From positions 124,001 to 188,000 of the forward strand of contig CAWBCI010000019.1 in the NCBI GenBank assembly GCA_963787195.1: a stretch of 64,000 bases of DNA, read 5' to 3'. Shown here piece by piece: positions 1 through 9,139 of this stretch. Both the position numbers and the translations under genes were made by a program. This stretch comes from CAWBCI01 sp963787195 (GTDB lineage: Bacteria; Bacteroidota; Bacteroidia; Bacteroidales; JAGOPY01). Numbering within the stretch: the stretch's first letter is position 1; each line of letters opens with the position of its first letter. The notes beneath the pieces were generated by a model. The model worked only from the letters and a program-made list of their open reading frames with translations, ran no database searches and had not been told where the DNA came from.

Positions 1-1347
1 ACCACTTATTTCCGGAAGGTATAGGAAGAAAGGTTACAGCCTCAGATTTTGTTTACAGTTTTAAGCGGATTACCGACCCTGCTCTGGCATCTCCCGGTAG
101 CTGGGTGTTTGCCAACGTTCAGAACACAAATGGTAAATATGCCTTCACTGCCCTTAATGACAGTACTTTACAAATCACCCTCAGCAAAGCCTTTGCTCCA
201 TTTCTTGGAATTCTAAGTATGCAGTATTGCAGTGTAGTTCCTCAGGAAATAGTTCGGTATTATGGTTCTGACTTCCGCAGGAATCCAGTGGGCACAGGAC
301 CTTTCAGTTTTAAATTGTGGAAGGAAGGAATAAAACTTGTACTCCTGAAGAACCCTGATTATTTCGAAACAGACGGAAACGCAGCCTCTGCCATACCTGG
401 ATGCAGTTGCCATAACTTTCCTGGTCGATAAACAATCGGCTTTCCTTGAGTTTGTGAAAGGGAACCTTGATTTCATGTCCGGCCTGGATCCTTCCTACCG
501 TGACGAATTACTCAGTAAAAACGGTTCACTCAGGGAAAAATACAGGGATAAATTCAATCTAATTACTGAACCCTTTCTGAACACAGAATACCTGGGCATT
601 CTGGTAGATAGTTCAATGGATATAGTAAAAGACAGCCCACTCCGTCTGAAAGCATTTCGCCAGGCCCTGAACTATGGATTCGACCGGCATAAGATGATAC
701 GTTACCTAAGGAATAATGTTGGCTATCCCGGAAATTACGGCATAATACCTCCCGGTTTTGAAGCATTTGATACCAATATGCAGAAATATGATTACGACCC
801 GCAAAAAGCATTGAAACTACTTGCAGAGGCAGGATTTCCAGAGGGTAGGGGTATCCCTGAAATCAGCCTGCATACTGTATCAGATTATCTGGATCTTTGT
901 AAATTCATACAACATGAATTGGGTGAACTTGGAGTCCCTATGGAAATAGAAGTCAATCCATACGCGGCCCTGAAAGAAATGAAATCACAGGCAAAGGTTG
1001 AATTCTTCCGGGCTTCCTGGATTGCCGATTACCCGGATGCGGAAAATTATCTATCCTTGTTTTACAGTAAGAATTTCACCCCTTATGGTCCGAATTACAC
1101 GCATTTCTCTAATTCCGCTTTCGACAGCCTATATGTCTTGTCTCAAAATATTACCAATGATACCGTGAGAAATTCAATTTACAGGAAAATGAATAAGCTC
1201 GTAATGGAAGAAGCTCCGCTCATCGTCCTGTATTACGATCAGTTATTGCGGTTTACTCAAAAAAATATCCTCGGATTAGGCAGTAATCCTTTGAATTTAT
1301 TGGTACTTAAGAAAGTAAAGAAAATTAATAAGGCAAAATTAAATTGA
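1..1347 (+). CDS. Oligopeptide/dipeptide ABC transporter substrate-binding protein (SBP family 5), 5'-truncated and frameshifted
   Basis: Probable solute-binding component of a peptide-type ABC importer (OppA/DppA-like, SBP_bac_5). The reading frame is open from base 3, so the gene starts before the window. Family-typical stretches include ASDFVYSFKRITDP, NPVGTGPFSF and a later segment with FRQALNYGFDRHKM. The frame open to base 431 is left near base 381. Removing one base there joins it to the second frame, giving QPLPYLDAVAITFLVDKQ and continuing to the stop at 1347. The C-terminal part (from 454) has no stop and reads as normal family sequence, so the +1 shift is probably a sequence error. 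No permease or ATPase gene follows; the next gene begins 2 bases after the stop. Family call is firm, substrate unknown. Confidence 0.85.
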
Positions 1348-1349
1348 GT

Positions 1350-1856
1350 ATGAATATGAAATTAATTTCTCCGGAAGAGATAAATAAAAATACCTTTCAC
1401 TTGATTGACAAAGATTGGATGCTCATCACAGCCGGAGTGCTCACAGATTTTAACACGATGACGGCTTCCTGGGGTGGATTCGGAATCCTCTGGAATCAAG
1501 CGGTCACTTTTATTTTTGTAAGGCCACAGCGCTATACTTATGAATTTCTTGAAAAATATGATCACTTTACCCTCAGCTTTTTTGATAAATCACACAGGAA
1601 AATGCTGAATTACTGCGGTAAATATTCCGGCCGTGACAAGGATAAAGTGAAGGAAACAGGGTTGGTGCCAGTTGAGACCCCCGGAAAGAATATTTATTTC
1701 GAGCAGGCCGATATGGTCCTCGAATGCCGTAAAATATACTATAATGACATATTACCTGAGAATTTCCTGGACCCCCTGATAATTAAAAATTACCCTGAAA
1801 ACGATTTTCATCGCCTATATATAGGAAGCATTCAGAATTGTTGGATTAAATGCTGA
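1350..1856 (+). CDS. Flavin reductase family protein (FMN-binding split barrel)
   Basis: About 168 residues matching the flavin reductase/DIM6-NTAB type FMN-binding split-barrel family. The segment MLITAGVLTDFNTMTASWGG holds the usual flavin-contacting T-A-S-W-G region, and the C-terminal FHRLYIGSI resembles the conserved HRLYIGEI ending. Such proteins bind FMN and often reduce flavin or metal complexes with NAD(P)H; the true substrate cannot be read here. Two ATGs (1350, 1356) are possible starts. An upstream TTG at 1344 would overlap the previous stop and is less likely. It nearly abuts the peptide-binding protein, suggesting cotranscription without an obvious functional link. Confidence 0.85.
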   Translation: MNMKLISPEEINKNTFHLIDKDWMLITAGVLTDFNTMTASWGGFGILWNQAVTFIFVRPQRYTYEFLEKYDHFTLSFFDKSHRKMLNYCGKYSGRDKDKVKETGLVPVETPGKNIYFEQADMVLECRKIYYNDILPENFLDPLIIKNYPENDFHRLYIGSIQNCWIKC

Positions 1857-1924
1857 TTATTGTGGAAATCGAATTAATTCTTTAGTATTTTTACCTCTTC
1901 CTAACGAATTCATCTCCACTGAAA

Positions 1925-2482
1925 GTGAAATTATTTAATCATCTGAAACACTTTGCCGGAAAAATGGCACTGAGGAAAAAGCTTGCCGGAAATATCCGGG
2001 AAAAGAAGATGATAAACCTGAACAAGGCCACTTCTGTTGGAATATTATATGAAATGAAGGACGTGGATACTTATTACATGATCCATGACTATATTGGAAA
2101 ATTACAGAAGATGAAAACCCAGGTTAAAGCTTTGGGTTATTCAAAAAATGATCAGATTACAAAGCAATTTCTACCTATTTTATCATTCGATTTCATCTAT
2201 GGTAAACAAATCAACTGGTACGGAAAACCCAGGGCTAAATGTGCCGAGGATTTTATGCTGACTGAATTTGATATTTGCATCAATATAGCATCCAGTAAAA
2301 TATACCCTCTCAAATATATTAGTGCTTCATCGAAAGCCAAACTTAAAGCCGGACCATATAGCAAGGAAGATGAAGCAATCTATGATATCATGATCCATCC
2401 CCAGAAGAAACACGATCAGAAAGAGTTTCTCTCCAATATTCACGAATACCTAACATTATTAAATCCTAAAGAAAATGTTTGA
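1925..2482 (+). CDS. Conserved hypothetical protein, DUF6913-like, upstream of dapA
   Basis: A 185-residue protein starting with GTG and a strongly basic N-terminus (KKLAGNIREKKM). It has no signal peptide or membrane segment. The central part (residues ~30-150) reads as a mixed alpha/beta cytosolic domain, with a YGKQINWYGKPRAKCAEDF stretch and a C-terminal HP-K-H-D-Q segment. It resembles the Bacteroidota-restricted family annotated DUF6913; that name is from memory and moderate in certainty. Its last 8 bases overlap the start of dapA, so the two are translationally coupled. No function is established. Confidence 0.7.
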   Translation: MKLFNHLKHFAGKMALRKKLAGNIREKKMINLNKATSVGILYEMKDVDTYYMIHDYIGKLQKMKTQVKALGYSKNDQITKQFLPILSFDFIYGKQINWYGKPRAKCAEDFMLTEFDICINIASSKIYPLKYISASSKAKLKAGPYSKEDEAIYDIMIHPQKKHDQKEFLSNIHEYLTLLNPKENV

Positions 2483-3380
2483 TTTGTTCAAAGGTACCGG
2501 CGTTGCCATTGTGACCCCCTTCCATGAATCCGGCAATATTGATTTCGGCTCATTCGAAAAGATCCTGGAACATGTAATCAGTAATGGCATAAATTATATA
2601 GTTGCCCTGGGAACTACCGGTGAATCAGTTACCTTATCGAAAGATGAAAAAACTGCTGTAATGAACTTTGCCGTTGAAACTATCGACAAAAGGGTTCCGC
2701 TCCTCTTAGGAGTGGGTGGAAATAATACTCAGGAAGTGATTAATACCCTCACTTCAATGGAATTTACCGGCATTGATGGAATACTTTCCGTTTGTCCTTA
2801 TTACAATAAACCTCAGCAAAAAGGGATTTACAATCATTATAAAGCCATATCGGGTGCCTGCCCGGTACCAATTATACTTTATAATGTGCCCGCCCGCACT
2901 AGCTGCAACATCAGTCTGGAAACCACCCTCAAACTTGCAAATGATTTTAAAAATATTATCGGGATCAAGGAGGCTTCCGGAAACCTGGTTCAATGTATGG
3001 AGATCATCCATAAAAGACCCGAAGATTTTCTCGTGATCTCCGGGGATGATGCATTGACACTTCCATTGATTGCCGCAGGTGCTGATGGAGTGATTTCGGT
3101 GGTGGCGAACCTTTTTCCGGCCGAGTTTTCTGCCATGGTATCCCTTGCGCTCAAAGGAAAGTTTATCAAAGCCAGGACTCAACATTACCAGCTGCTGGAA
3201 ATTATTAATACCTTGTTTGCTGATGGCAGCCCCTCCGGAATTAAGTCCGCACTGGAAATCATTGGACTTTGCAGAAGTAATGTCCGCCTTCCCTTGGTTA
3301 AAGTAAATAAGACAATACAAAGCAATCTTTCCAATCTCATCGAATCATTTATTAAAAATAACATTATACCAACGCCTTGA
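2475..3380 (+). CDS. dapA: 4-hydroxy-tetrahydrodipicolinate synthase
   Basis: Condenses pyruvate with aspartate-4-semialdehyde in the diaminopimelate/lysine pathway. At 301 residues it has the normal family length and TIM-barrel motif order: GTTGES (46-51, with Thr47/Thr48 of the pyruvate site), YYNKPQQKG (109-117), LYNVPART (135-142) with catalytic Tyr136, and GIKEASGN (163-170) with Schiff-base Lys165. A later SGDDALTLP segment matches the C-terminal signature. It overlaps the preceding DUF6913-like gene by 8 bases. Close relatives include N-acetylneuraminate lyase, but the motif set and lack of sialic acid genes favour DapA. Confidence 0.95.
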   Translation: MFDLFKGTGVAIVTPFHESGNIDFGSFEKILEHVISNGINYIVALGTTGESVTLSKDEKTAVMNFAVETIDKRVPLLLGVGGNNTQEVINTLTSMEFTGIDGILSVCPYYNKPQQKGIYNHYKAISGACPVPIILYNVPARTSCNISLETTLKLANDFKNIIGIKEASGNLVQCMEIIHKRPEDFLVISGDDALTLPLIAAGADGVISVVANLFPAEFSAMVSLALKGKFIKARTQHYQLLEIINTLFADGSPSGIKSALEIIGLCRSNVRLPLVKVNKTIQSNLSNLIESFIKNNIIPTP

Positions 3381-3385
3381 ATATT

Positions 3386-3393
3386 TACTTTTG
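3386..3393 (+). promoter_or_regulatory. Bacteroidota -7 promoter box for the M14 peptidase gene
   Basis: TACTTTTG matches the Bacteroidota sigma-factor -7 consensus TAnnTTTG, 35 bases before the proposed ATG at 3429. Found by eye; no transcript data. Confidence 0.5.
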
Positions 3394-3428
3394 TATGAGA
3401 TAAAAAAATCTTTTTAATGCTTAATGTT

Positions 3429-5142
3429 ATGAAAAACAGATTTTTACTCCTTTTACTATTCTCTATATTCTATTATACAGGGATGGTCGCAGAAAACAAA
3501 TTCTGAACAGATCCTTAATAAATATTACACTTCAGAAACCGAGCAGTATTTTAAATTCAAGACAGATAGCAGACTTCTGATCAATGAGCTTTCCAGGATA
3601 ATTTCCATCGATGATGTGAAGAAGGATGGAGATGTATTTGCATATGCTAACCGGAAAGAATTCAGTCGTTTCCTGGAATATAATATCCCTTTTGAGATCC
3701 TTCCGCATCCCGGGAATTATGATGGTGACCTGAATATGCTGAGCAACATTAATATCAGGGATGTCCAGGACTGGGATTTTTACCCTACCTACGATGCTTA
3801 TGTTAGTATGATGCAGCAATTTGCCCTGGATTATCCTGACATTTGCCAGGTGTTTTCTATAGGAACCACTGTGCAGGGAAGAGAACTATTGGTAGCCAGA
3901 ATATCGGACAATGTAGGTATATCCGAAAATGAACCACAATGTTTATTCACTTCATCTATGCATGGAGATGAGACAACAGGCTATATATTGACGCTCCGAA
4001 TGATCGATTATCTTTTAAGTAATTATGGCTCAGATCCCAGGGTAACCGATCTGGTCAACAATATTGATATCTGGATTAACCCGCTTGCAAATCCGGATGG
4101 AACTTACCATGGCGGAAACTTTTCGGTGAACTATGCTCAAAGGTTCAACGCAAATGGGGTAGATCTGAACCGGAATTATCCGGATCCTGAAGCCGGTGCC
4201 CACCCCGATGGTAATGCCTGGCAGCCTGAAACTGTGGCTTTCATGAATATGGCTGAAAATAATCATTTTGTTTCCAGTGTCAATTTCCATGGGGGCAATG
4301 AAGTATGTAATTATCCCTGGGATACCTGGCCTAGACTGGCTGCAGACAATAGCTGGTGGGTATATGTTTGCCGCGAATATGTTGATACAGTCCATGTATA
4401 CAGTCCTTCAAATTATATGAGTGATTTCGATAATGGCATAACGAATGGATATGCCTGGTATTGGGTGACCGGCGGCAGGCAGGACTACATGAATTATTTC
4501 CAGCAATGCCGTGAATTCACACTTGAAATATCCAACACTAAATTATTACCCCCGGCCCAACTTCCAGCATACTGGGAATATAATTACCGTTCCATGCTGA
4601 ATTATATGGAACAGTCTACCTTTGGTATAAACGGTACAGTGAAGGATAGCGTCACCGGATTTGGGATAGAGGCAGAAGTGAACGTTGTGGCTCATGAGTC
4701 AGATAGTTCCTGGGTTTATTCCAAGCCCCCCATCGGTAGATACAGCAGACTTTTGTATCAAGGTAACTATACAGTTCGGTACTCAGCTAATGGATATTAT
4801 CCAAAGATATTCAGTAATGTTGCAGTAACTAACCGTAATGCAACTGTATTAAATGTTGTGTTGGTTCCGGAAGGAGTAGGAGGGATAGAATATAATGATG
4901 CAGTAAGTAAATCGATCCGTATGCTTCCGAACCCCCTTTGCGGCAGTACGCTCCACCTGGAGGCAAATTTTCCGATTAAGAGGATTACTTTTATCAATAC
5001 CTCAGGGCAAATAGTTCTCCGGAAGAATATCTATGACACTTCAGCCAACTTGTCACTGGAAGCATTGAAAAACGGCCTGTATATTATAAGTTTGGAAACA
5101 ATCAAGGGGAATGGTGCAAAAAAATTGATTATAAACCGCTAA
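3429..5142 (+). CDS. Secreted M14 zinc carboxypeptidase with T9SS C-terminal sorting domain (frameshift in signal peptide)
   Basis: Zinc metallocarboxypeptidase predicted to be exported and attached or released by type IX secretion. Order: signal peptide, M14 domain, carboxypeptidase-regulatory-like beta domain (FGINGTVKDSVTG onward), and a sorting domain opening MLPNPLCGSTLHLE. Catalytic elements are visible: HGDE (zinc His and Glu), NPLANPDG, VDLNRNYPD (substrate Arg), VNFHGG (third zinc His) and FTLEIS (general-base Glu). The signal peptide MKNRFLLLLLFSIFYY starts at 3429 in a different frame from the body. Removing one base near 3480-3483 restores TGWSQKTNSEQ and a 570-aa protein. An annotation starting at 3616 would lose the signal peptide. 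The specificity subclass cannot be told. Confidence 0.88.
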
Positions 5143-5154
5143 TTTTATAGTCTG

Positions 5155-6429
5155 TCATCCGATGCTAATCCCCCTGGCAAGCCCTATTCTGTATAATAGA
5201 ATAACTGCCATTAATATTAAGAAAATCACCCAGGACAGGCTTATCTTCTTTTGTTGCTCATCGAAATAAAGTTCCGGGTAATTTCCGGATGAGACCATAA
5301 TCGGTATAATCATCAGGATCATTGTAAGTGAAATATAGGTTTCATAGTACATTATTATCGGTTGCCTGATGATGATGAGTGCCAAGTTACCCAGGATAAA
5401 AGGCAGAAGTATCTGGGCAAAGATAAAGGAAAGGCGATTTTTCCGCGTCACTTCGTTATAATAGGAATTTGCAGATACAAGGAATGAACGGGTCACCAAA
5501 AAACCCGCAATAACCAGGAAAAACAAGGATATGATGGAATACAGGAGTTTTCCGGTATCCATAATGTACATCCAAGATATCACATATCCCAGACCGGTAT
5601 CAAAGAGTGTTCCCACCAACATGGCTCCGAAAAACATAGTCATAAGATGCAGAAAACCCCAAAGGAAAAATAATTTGAAGCGGTTCTCCATCTCTTTAAT
5701 CCTGGAATAAATTATAATAAAGATTATGCCCAGGAAGAGGCTGACCAGAGGGCCTGCTGAAAATATAGTTTTAACTGAATCATGTGACCACTGGTTCTCA
5801 GTGATGTTAAAATATAGCTGGTAATAATAAAGTATAGTTGGGTAATGGTAAAGCAGAGCCGCTACAATGGTAGAAGCCTGTACAATCATATAAACCACAA
5901 AGTAGGAAAGGAGGAAGTACCCGGTTGAATTCAGGCTTATGATATAAAAATTCCTGCGTTGTTTTCGCCTGGAACGAAAATTATTATAAGCCTTCAGGAA
6001 GGAGCGGGGCTTCAGTGAACGCGCCAGATTTCGCAGTGATGCGCGTAAATAAACATTCATTTGCTTGCGGATCCGCTTCTTCCTGTGTTTTTGATCAACA
6101 GCAGATTTAAGTTTTACTTCCCTAAGCTTTTTTTGATGTTCTTCATGAAAATCGACATGCTCTCTTTTTAGCTCCTGTCTGCGAATTCTGGCTTCTTTTT
6201 TTAATTGCAGTTTTTCCAGGCGGATACGAAGTTTTTCCTGTCTTTTTTCCACCCGGATATGCTCCTCCATCTGGACTTTCTGCTTAATCGCTTCCTGTCG
6301 CCTGGTATTAGCAAGGTCCCTTCTGATAAGTTTTCTTTTCCGTTTCAGAAAACGCAGGTAACGGATTCTCCTGTATATTCTATAGGGGAAGGGATACCAT
6401 TTTTTACGTTTTTTAGTAGCGGATTTCAT
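5155..6429 (-). CDS. Membrane protein with a long, highly basic coiled-coil N-terminus (unknown function)
   Basis: A 424-residue protein of unrecognised family. Residues 1 to ~165 are an almost uninterrupted run of Lys/Arg/Glu/Gln-rich helix (for example KRKRKLIRRD and RIRLEKLQLKKEARIRRQ), predicted cytosolic and possibly nucleic-acid- or lipid-headgroup-binding. Residues ~170-424 contain about six or seven hydrophobic segments with no catalytic motif I know, ending in RIGLARGISIG. The second half resembles the general fold of Yip1/DUF-type membrane proteins only loosely. It is transcribed from its own upstream region, after the terminator of the preceding minus-strand gene, and runs tail to tail with the M14 peptidase 12 bases away. 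Confidence 0.75.
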   Translation of the reverse strand: MKSATKKRKKWYPFPYRIYRRIRYLRFLKRKRKLIRRDLANTRRQEAIKQKVQMEEHIRVEKRQEKLRIRLEKLQLKKEARIRRQELKREHVDFHEEHQKKLREVKLKSAVDQKHRKKRIRKQMNVYLRASLRNLARSLKPRSFLKAYNNFRSRRKQRRNFYIISLNSTGYFLLSYFVVYMIVQASTIVAALLYHYPTILYYYQLYFNITENQWSHDSVKTIFSAGPLVSLFLGIIFIIIYSRIKEMENRFKLFFLWGFLHLMTMFFGAMLVGTLFDTGLGYVISWMYIMDTGKLLYSIISLFFLVIAGFLVTRSFLVSANSYYNEVTRKNRLSFIFAQILLPFILGNLALIIIRQPIIMYYETYISLTMILMIIPIMVSSGNYPELYFDEQQKKISLSWVIFLILMAVILLYRIGLARGISIG

Positions 6430-6512
6430 AAAGTTTATTGGATTCCAAAAATATCAAAAAATCTCCTTGACTTTACACTTATAAAGAAAGAGGAACTCTA
6501 TTGAGTAATAAA

Positions 6513-6541
6513 AAAAACCCGGAACTGGGGCCCGGGTTTTT
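6513..6541 (-). terminator. Rho-independent terminator of the SPT-like gene
   Basis: A 10-bp stem, AAAAACCCGG (6513-6522) pairing with CCGGGTTTTT (6532-6541), with a 9-nt loop and a T-run on the minus strand. It lies about 20 bases after the stop of the gene ending at 6562. Confidence 0.8.
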
Positions 6542-6561
6542 CAATCTGCTTAAAATATAAT

Positions 6562-7809
6562 TTAAGCTGTCATTACTTTTATTTTCCCATCGGAATATTT
6601 TCCCTTATCCAAATTCTTTTTAATTTCAGAAAATGCATAGAGTGTATGCTTCACATCTTCCAGTGTATGGGCTGCTGTAGGGATTAGGCGTAGCATAATA
6701 ATGCCCTTTGGAACAACGGGGTAAACAACAATCGAACAGAATACTCCGTAATTTTCCCTAAGATCCGCTGTGATCTGGGTGGCTTCAGGGACACCTCCGG
6801 AGAAAAACACCGGTGTCACCGGGGATTCCGTATTTCCGATATTGAAACCAGCCTCTCGCAGGCCATTTTGTAAAGCTTTCACGATTTTCCAAAGGTTTTC
6901 CCTGTGTTGGGGCTCATTCCGGATGATTTCAAGTCTCTTCAGTGCCCCGATAGTCATGGCTACAGGGAGGGATTTGGCATATACCTGAGAACGAAGATTA
7001 AATGTCAGGTAGTGGATAATTTCTTTACGGCTTGCTATGAATCCTCCGAAACCGGCAAATGACTTTGCGAAGGTGGCAAAATAAATATCGATTTCATCCT
7101 GAACCCCCAAATGTTCACCTGTTCCCGCTCCGGTTTTTCCCATGGTCCCAAAACCATGAGCATCATCGACCAGCAAGCGGAAATTATATTTTTTCTTAAG
7201 GGCAACTATTTCTTTCAGCTTCCCAAGGTCACCAGCCATACCATAGACACCTTCAGTAATCACAAGTATCCCGCCACCTGTCTCCTCCGTCATTTTGGTG
7301 GCATGCTGCAATTGCTTTTCGAATTTTTCCATGTTGTTATGAGGATAAACAAAACGTTTTCCAAGATGTAACAACATTCCGTCAATGATACAGGCATGCG
7401 CTTCCGAATCATATACTATCACATCTTTGCGGTCGACTATCGTCTGGATCAGAGATACCATACCCTGGTAACCAAAGTTAAGCAGATAAGCTGCTTCCTT
7501 GCTTACAAATTTGGCAATTTCCTTTTCAAATTGTTCATGGTAAACCGTTTGGCCTGACATCATCCTGGCACCCATTTGAAATGCCAGTCCGAATTTTGCA
7601 GCAGCCTCGGCGTCAGTTTTTCTGACTTCCGGATGATTGGCCAGCCCCAGGTAATTATTCAGACTCCATACCAGGACTTCTTTTCCGCGAAAAGTCATCC
7701 GGTTTCCGATTTCACCTTCAAGTTTTGGAAAAAAGTAATATCCGAATCCATCTTCAGCATATTTTCCCAGAGGTCCCATATGGGCACTTATCTTATCAAA
7801 TATATCCAC
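6562..7809 (-). CDS. Serine palmitoyltransferase-like alpha-oxoamine synthase (PLP-dependent)
   Basis: A 415-residue fold-type I PLP enzyme of the alpha-oxoamine synthase group, which joins an acyl-CoA to an amino acid with decarboxylation. Visible: DSEAHAC with His138 (stacks on PLP), DDAHGFG 215-221 with Asp215/His218, and FAKSFAGFGGF with Schiff-base Lys249. The N-terminal ~45 residues (GYYFFPKLEGEIGNRM) resemble Bacteroidota serine palmitoyltransferases, which start sphingolipid synthesis. BioF, Kbl and cysteate acyltransferase (sulfonolipid synthesis) are the alternatives. No biotin or threonine-catabolism genes are adjacent, which mildly favours a lipid role. Monocistronic: promoter at 7854-7884, terminator at 6513-6541. 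Confidence 0.8.
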   Translation of the reverse strand: MDIFDKISAHMGPLGKYAEDGFGYYFFPKLEGEIGNRMTFRGKEVLVWSLNNYLGLANHPEVRKTDAEAAAKFGLAFQMGARMMSGQTVYHEQFEKEIAKFVSKEAAYLLNFGYQGMVSLIQTIVDRKDVIVYDSEAHACIIDGMLLHLGKRFVYPHNNMEKFEKQLQHATKMTEETGGGILVITEGVYGMAGDLGKLKEIVALKKKYNFRLLVDDAHGFGTMGKTGAGTGEHLGVQDEIDIYFATFAKSFAGFGGFIASRKEIIHYLTFNLRSQVYAKSLPVAMTIGALKRLEIIRNEPQHRENLWKIVKALQNGLREAGFNIGNTESPVTPVFFSGGVPEATQITADLRENYGVFCSIVVYPVVPKGIIMLRLIPTAAHTLEDVKHTLYAFSEIKKNLDKGKYSDGKIKVMTA

Positions 7810-7853
7810 AGTAATTAGCTTTTTAGTTTTTTTTAATTATTCTGAACGATTGG

Positions 7854-7884
7854 CAAAATTACCAATTTATCAGATATATTCAAA
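7854..7884 (-). promoter_or_regulatory. Promoter of the SPT-like gene
   Basis: On the minus strand, TTTG (7884-7881) is followed after 19 bases by TAATTTTG (7861-7854). This matches the Bacteroidota -33/-7 pattern with its usual spacing, about 45 bases before the ATG. Confidence 0.65.
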
Positions 7885-7942
7885 TTAACAGACCTTAATA
7901 ATAATTGAAGTCCGATTCCGTTTTCAATTCACTGAAATGTTG

Positions 7943-7950
7943 TACTTTTG
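7943..7950 (+). promoter_or_regulatory. -7 box just upstream of bamD
   Basis: TACTTTTG fits TAnnTTTG and lies 4 bases before the preferred GTG start at 7955, implying a very short or absent leader. It argues against the ATG at 7937, which would put the box inside the coding region. Confidence 0.45.
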
Positions 7951-7954
7951 CCCC

Positions 7955-8773
7955 GTGAAATTGAAAAGGATATATATATTAATCTTATTGGCAGGCTTGA
8001 TGCTGGCCGGGTGCGGGAAGCACCAAAAACTCCTTAAAAGCACTGATAATGAGGCTAAATATGCAGCTGCCATGCAGGATTATGATCATCATGATTACTA
8101 CCGTGCACTGCAGTTATTCCAGCAACTGGTGAATTTTTATCAGGGGACGGAAAAAGCCCAGAAAATGCAGTTTTATTATGCCTACTGCTATTATTATCAG
8201 CAGGATTATATTCTTGCCAGCTATTATTTTAAAAGATTTACGAATAATTATCCGAGAAGTGAATATACGGAAGAAGCGATGTATATGAATGCCTACTGTT
8301 ACTTCCTTGACTCTCCTCCCTATAACCTGGATCAATCAAATACTCTCACTGCTATCAAAGAATTGCAGTTATTTATCGACACCTATCCGAATAGCGACAG
8401 GGTTGAAGAGGCTACCAGCCTGATCGACAGGTTAAGAGCCAAATTGCAAAAAAAAGCTTTCGAAATTGCTAACCTTTATTATAAAATGGAGCAGTATGAA
8501 GCTGCGATCACTTCATTTAATACTTTGCTGAAGGATTATCCGGATACAGATTATAAGGAGAATGTACTTTTTAATATATTCAAATCATATTATTATTACG
8601 GACTGAAAAGTATCCGATCCAAGCAACAGGAACGTTTTCAATCAGCGCTGGATGCATATAATGAATTTGTTTTCCAGTTTCCTGATTCCAAATTTCTGAA
8701 AGAGGCCAATAATATTAAAGACCTGGTACAGAAAAAGATTGAAAGTTTCCAGGTCACTTCACAGAATCAATAA
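7955..8773 (+). CDS. bamD: Outer membrane protein assembly factor BamD (lipoprotein)
   Basis: BamD is the essential lipoprotein partner of BamA in outer-membrane beta-barrel insertion. From GTG 7955 the protein begins with a basic n-region (KLKRIY), a hydrophobic core and lipobox LAGC, giving an acylated Cys and periplasmic, outer-membrane-anchored location. The rest (~250 residues) is helical TPR-like: repeated Tyr-rich pairs such as YYAYCYYYQQDY, SEYTEEAMYMNAYCYF and YYKMEQYEAAITSFNTLLKDYP. Length and layout fit Bacteroidota BamD. It heads the conserved run bamD-rpoZ-coaBC-DUF4835-recN. An ATG at 7937 would add six residues without improving the signal peptide. Confidence 0.9.
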   Translation: MKLKRIYILILLAGLMLAGCGKHQKLLKSTDNEAKYAAAMQDYDHHDYYRALQLFQQLVNFYQGTEKAQKMQFYYAYCYYYQQDYILASYYFKRFTNNYPRSEYTEEAMYMNAYCYFLDSPPYNLDQSNTLTAIKELQLFIDTYPNSDRVEEATSLIDRLRAKLQKKAFEIANLYYKMEQYEAAITSFNTLLKDYPDTDYKENVLFNIFKSYYYYGLKSIRSKQQERFQSALDAYNEFVFQFPDSKFLKEANNIKDLVQKKIESFQVTSQNQ

Positions 8774-8789
8774 TACAAATCAATATACA

Positions 8790-9119
8790 ATGGATTATAA
8801 AAAAGTTAAAACAGATACTGAAGCTGTAACAAGGGATACCCGGAAATTTTCAGAACCTACTGAGAATGTTTATGAGAGCCTGGTGGTATTATCAAAAAGG
8901 GCCAACCAGATCGGGCTTGAATTAAAGGACGAACTGAACCGGAAAATTGAAGAATTTGCCACCACCAATGACAACCTGGAGGAGATTTTTGAAAATAAGG
9001 AACAGATCGAGATTGCCAAATTTTATGAACGTCTTCCCAAGCCCACCTTGATTGCCGTTCATGAATTTTTAAATAATCAAATTTATTTCAGGAACCCACA
9101 TAGGGAAGCCTCAAAATAA
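8790..9119 (+). CDS. rpoZ: DNA-directed RNA polymerase omega subunit (Bacteroidota type)
   Basis: A 109-residue protein of the RNA polymerase Rpb6/omega family as found in Bacteroidota. The core is ENVYESLVVLSKRANQIGLE (residues ~22-41), where the R-A-N-Q-I segment is the family hallmark, followed by LKDELNRKIEEFA. A C-terminal acidic linker and YERLPKPTLIAVHEF complete it. Omega stabilises assembly of beta-prime in the core enzyme. ATG 8790 was chosen because it gives the standard length; upstream in-frame codons from 8739 lie inside bamD. It is 16 bases after bamD and 20 before coaBC, so almost certainly cotranscribed. Confidence 0.85.
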   Translation: MDYKKVKTDTEAVTRDTRKFSEPTENVYESLVVLSKRANQIGLELKDELNRKIEEFATTNDNLEEIFENKEQIEIAKFYERLPKPTLIAVHEFLNNQIYFRNPHREASK

Positions 9120-9139
9120 TCACCCAGCACTAAAATAAA

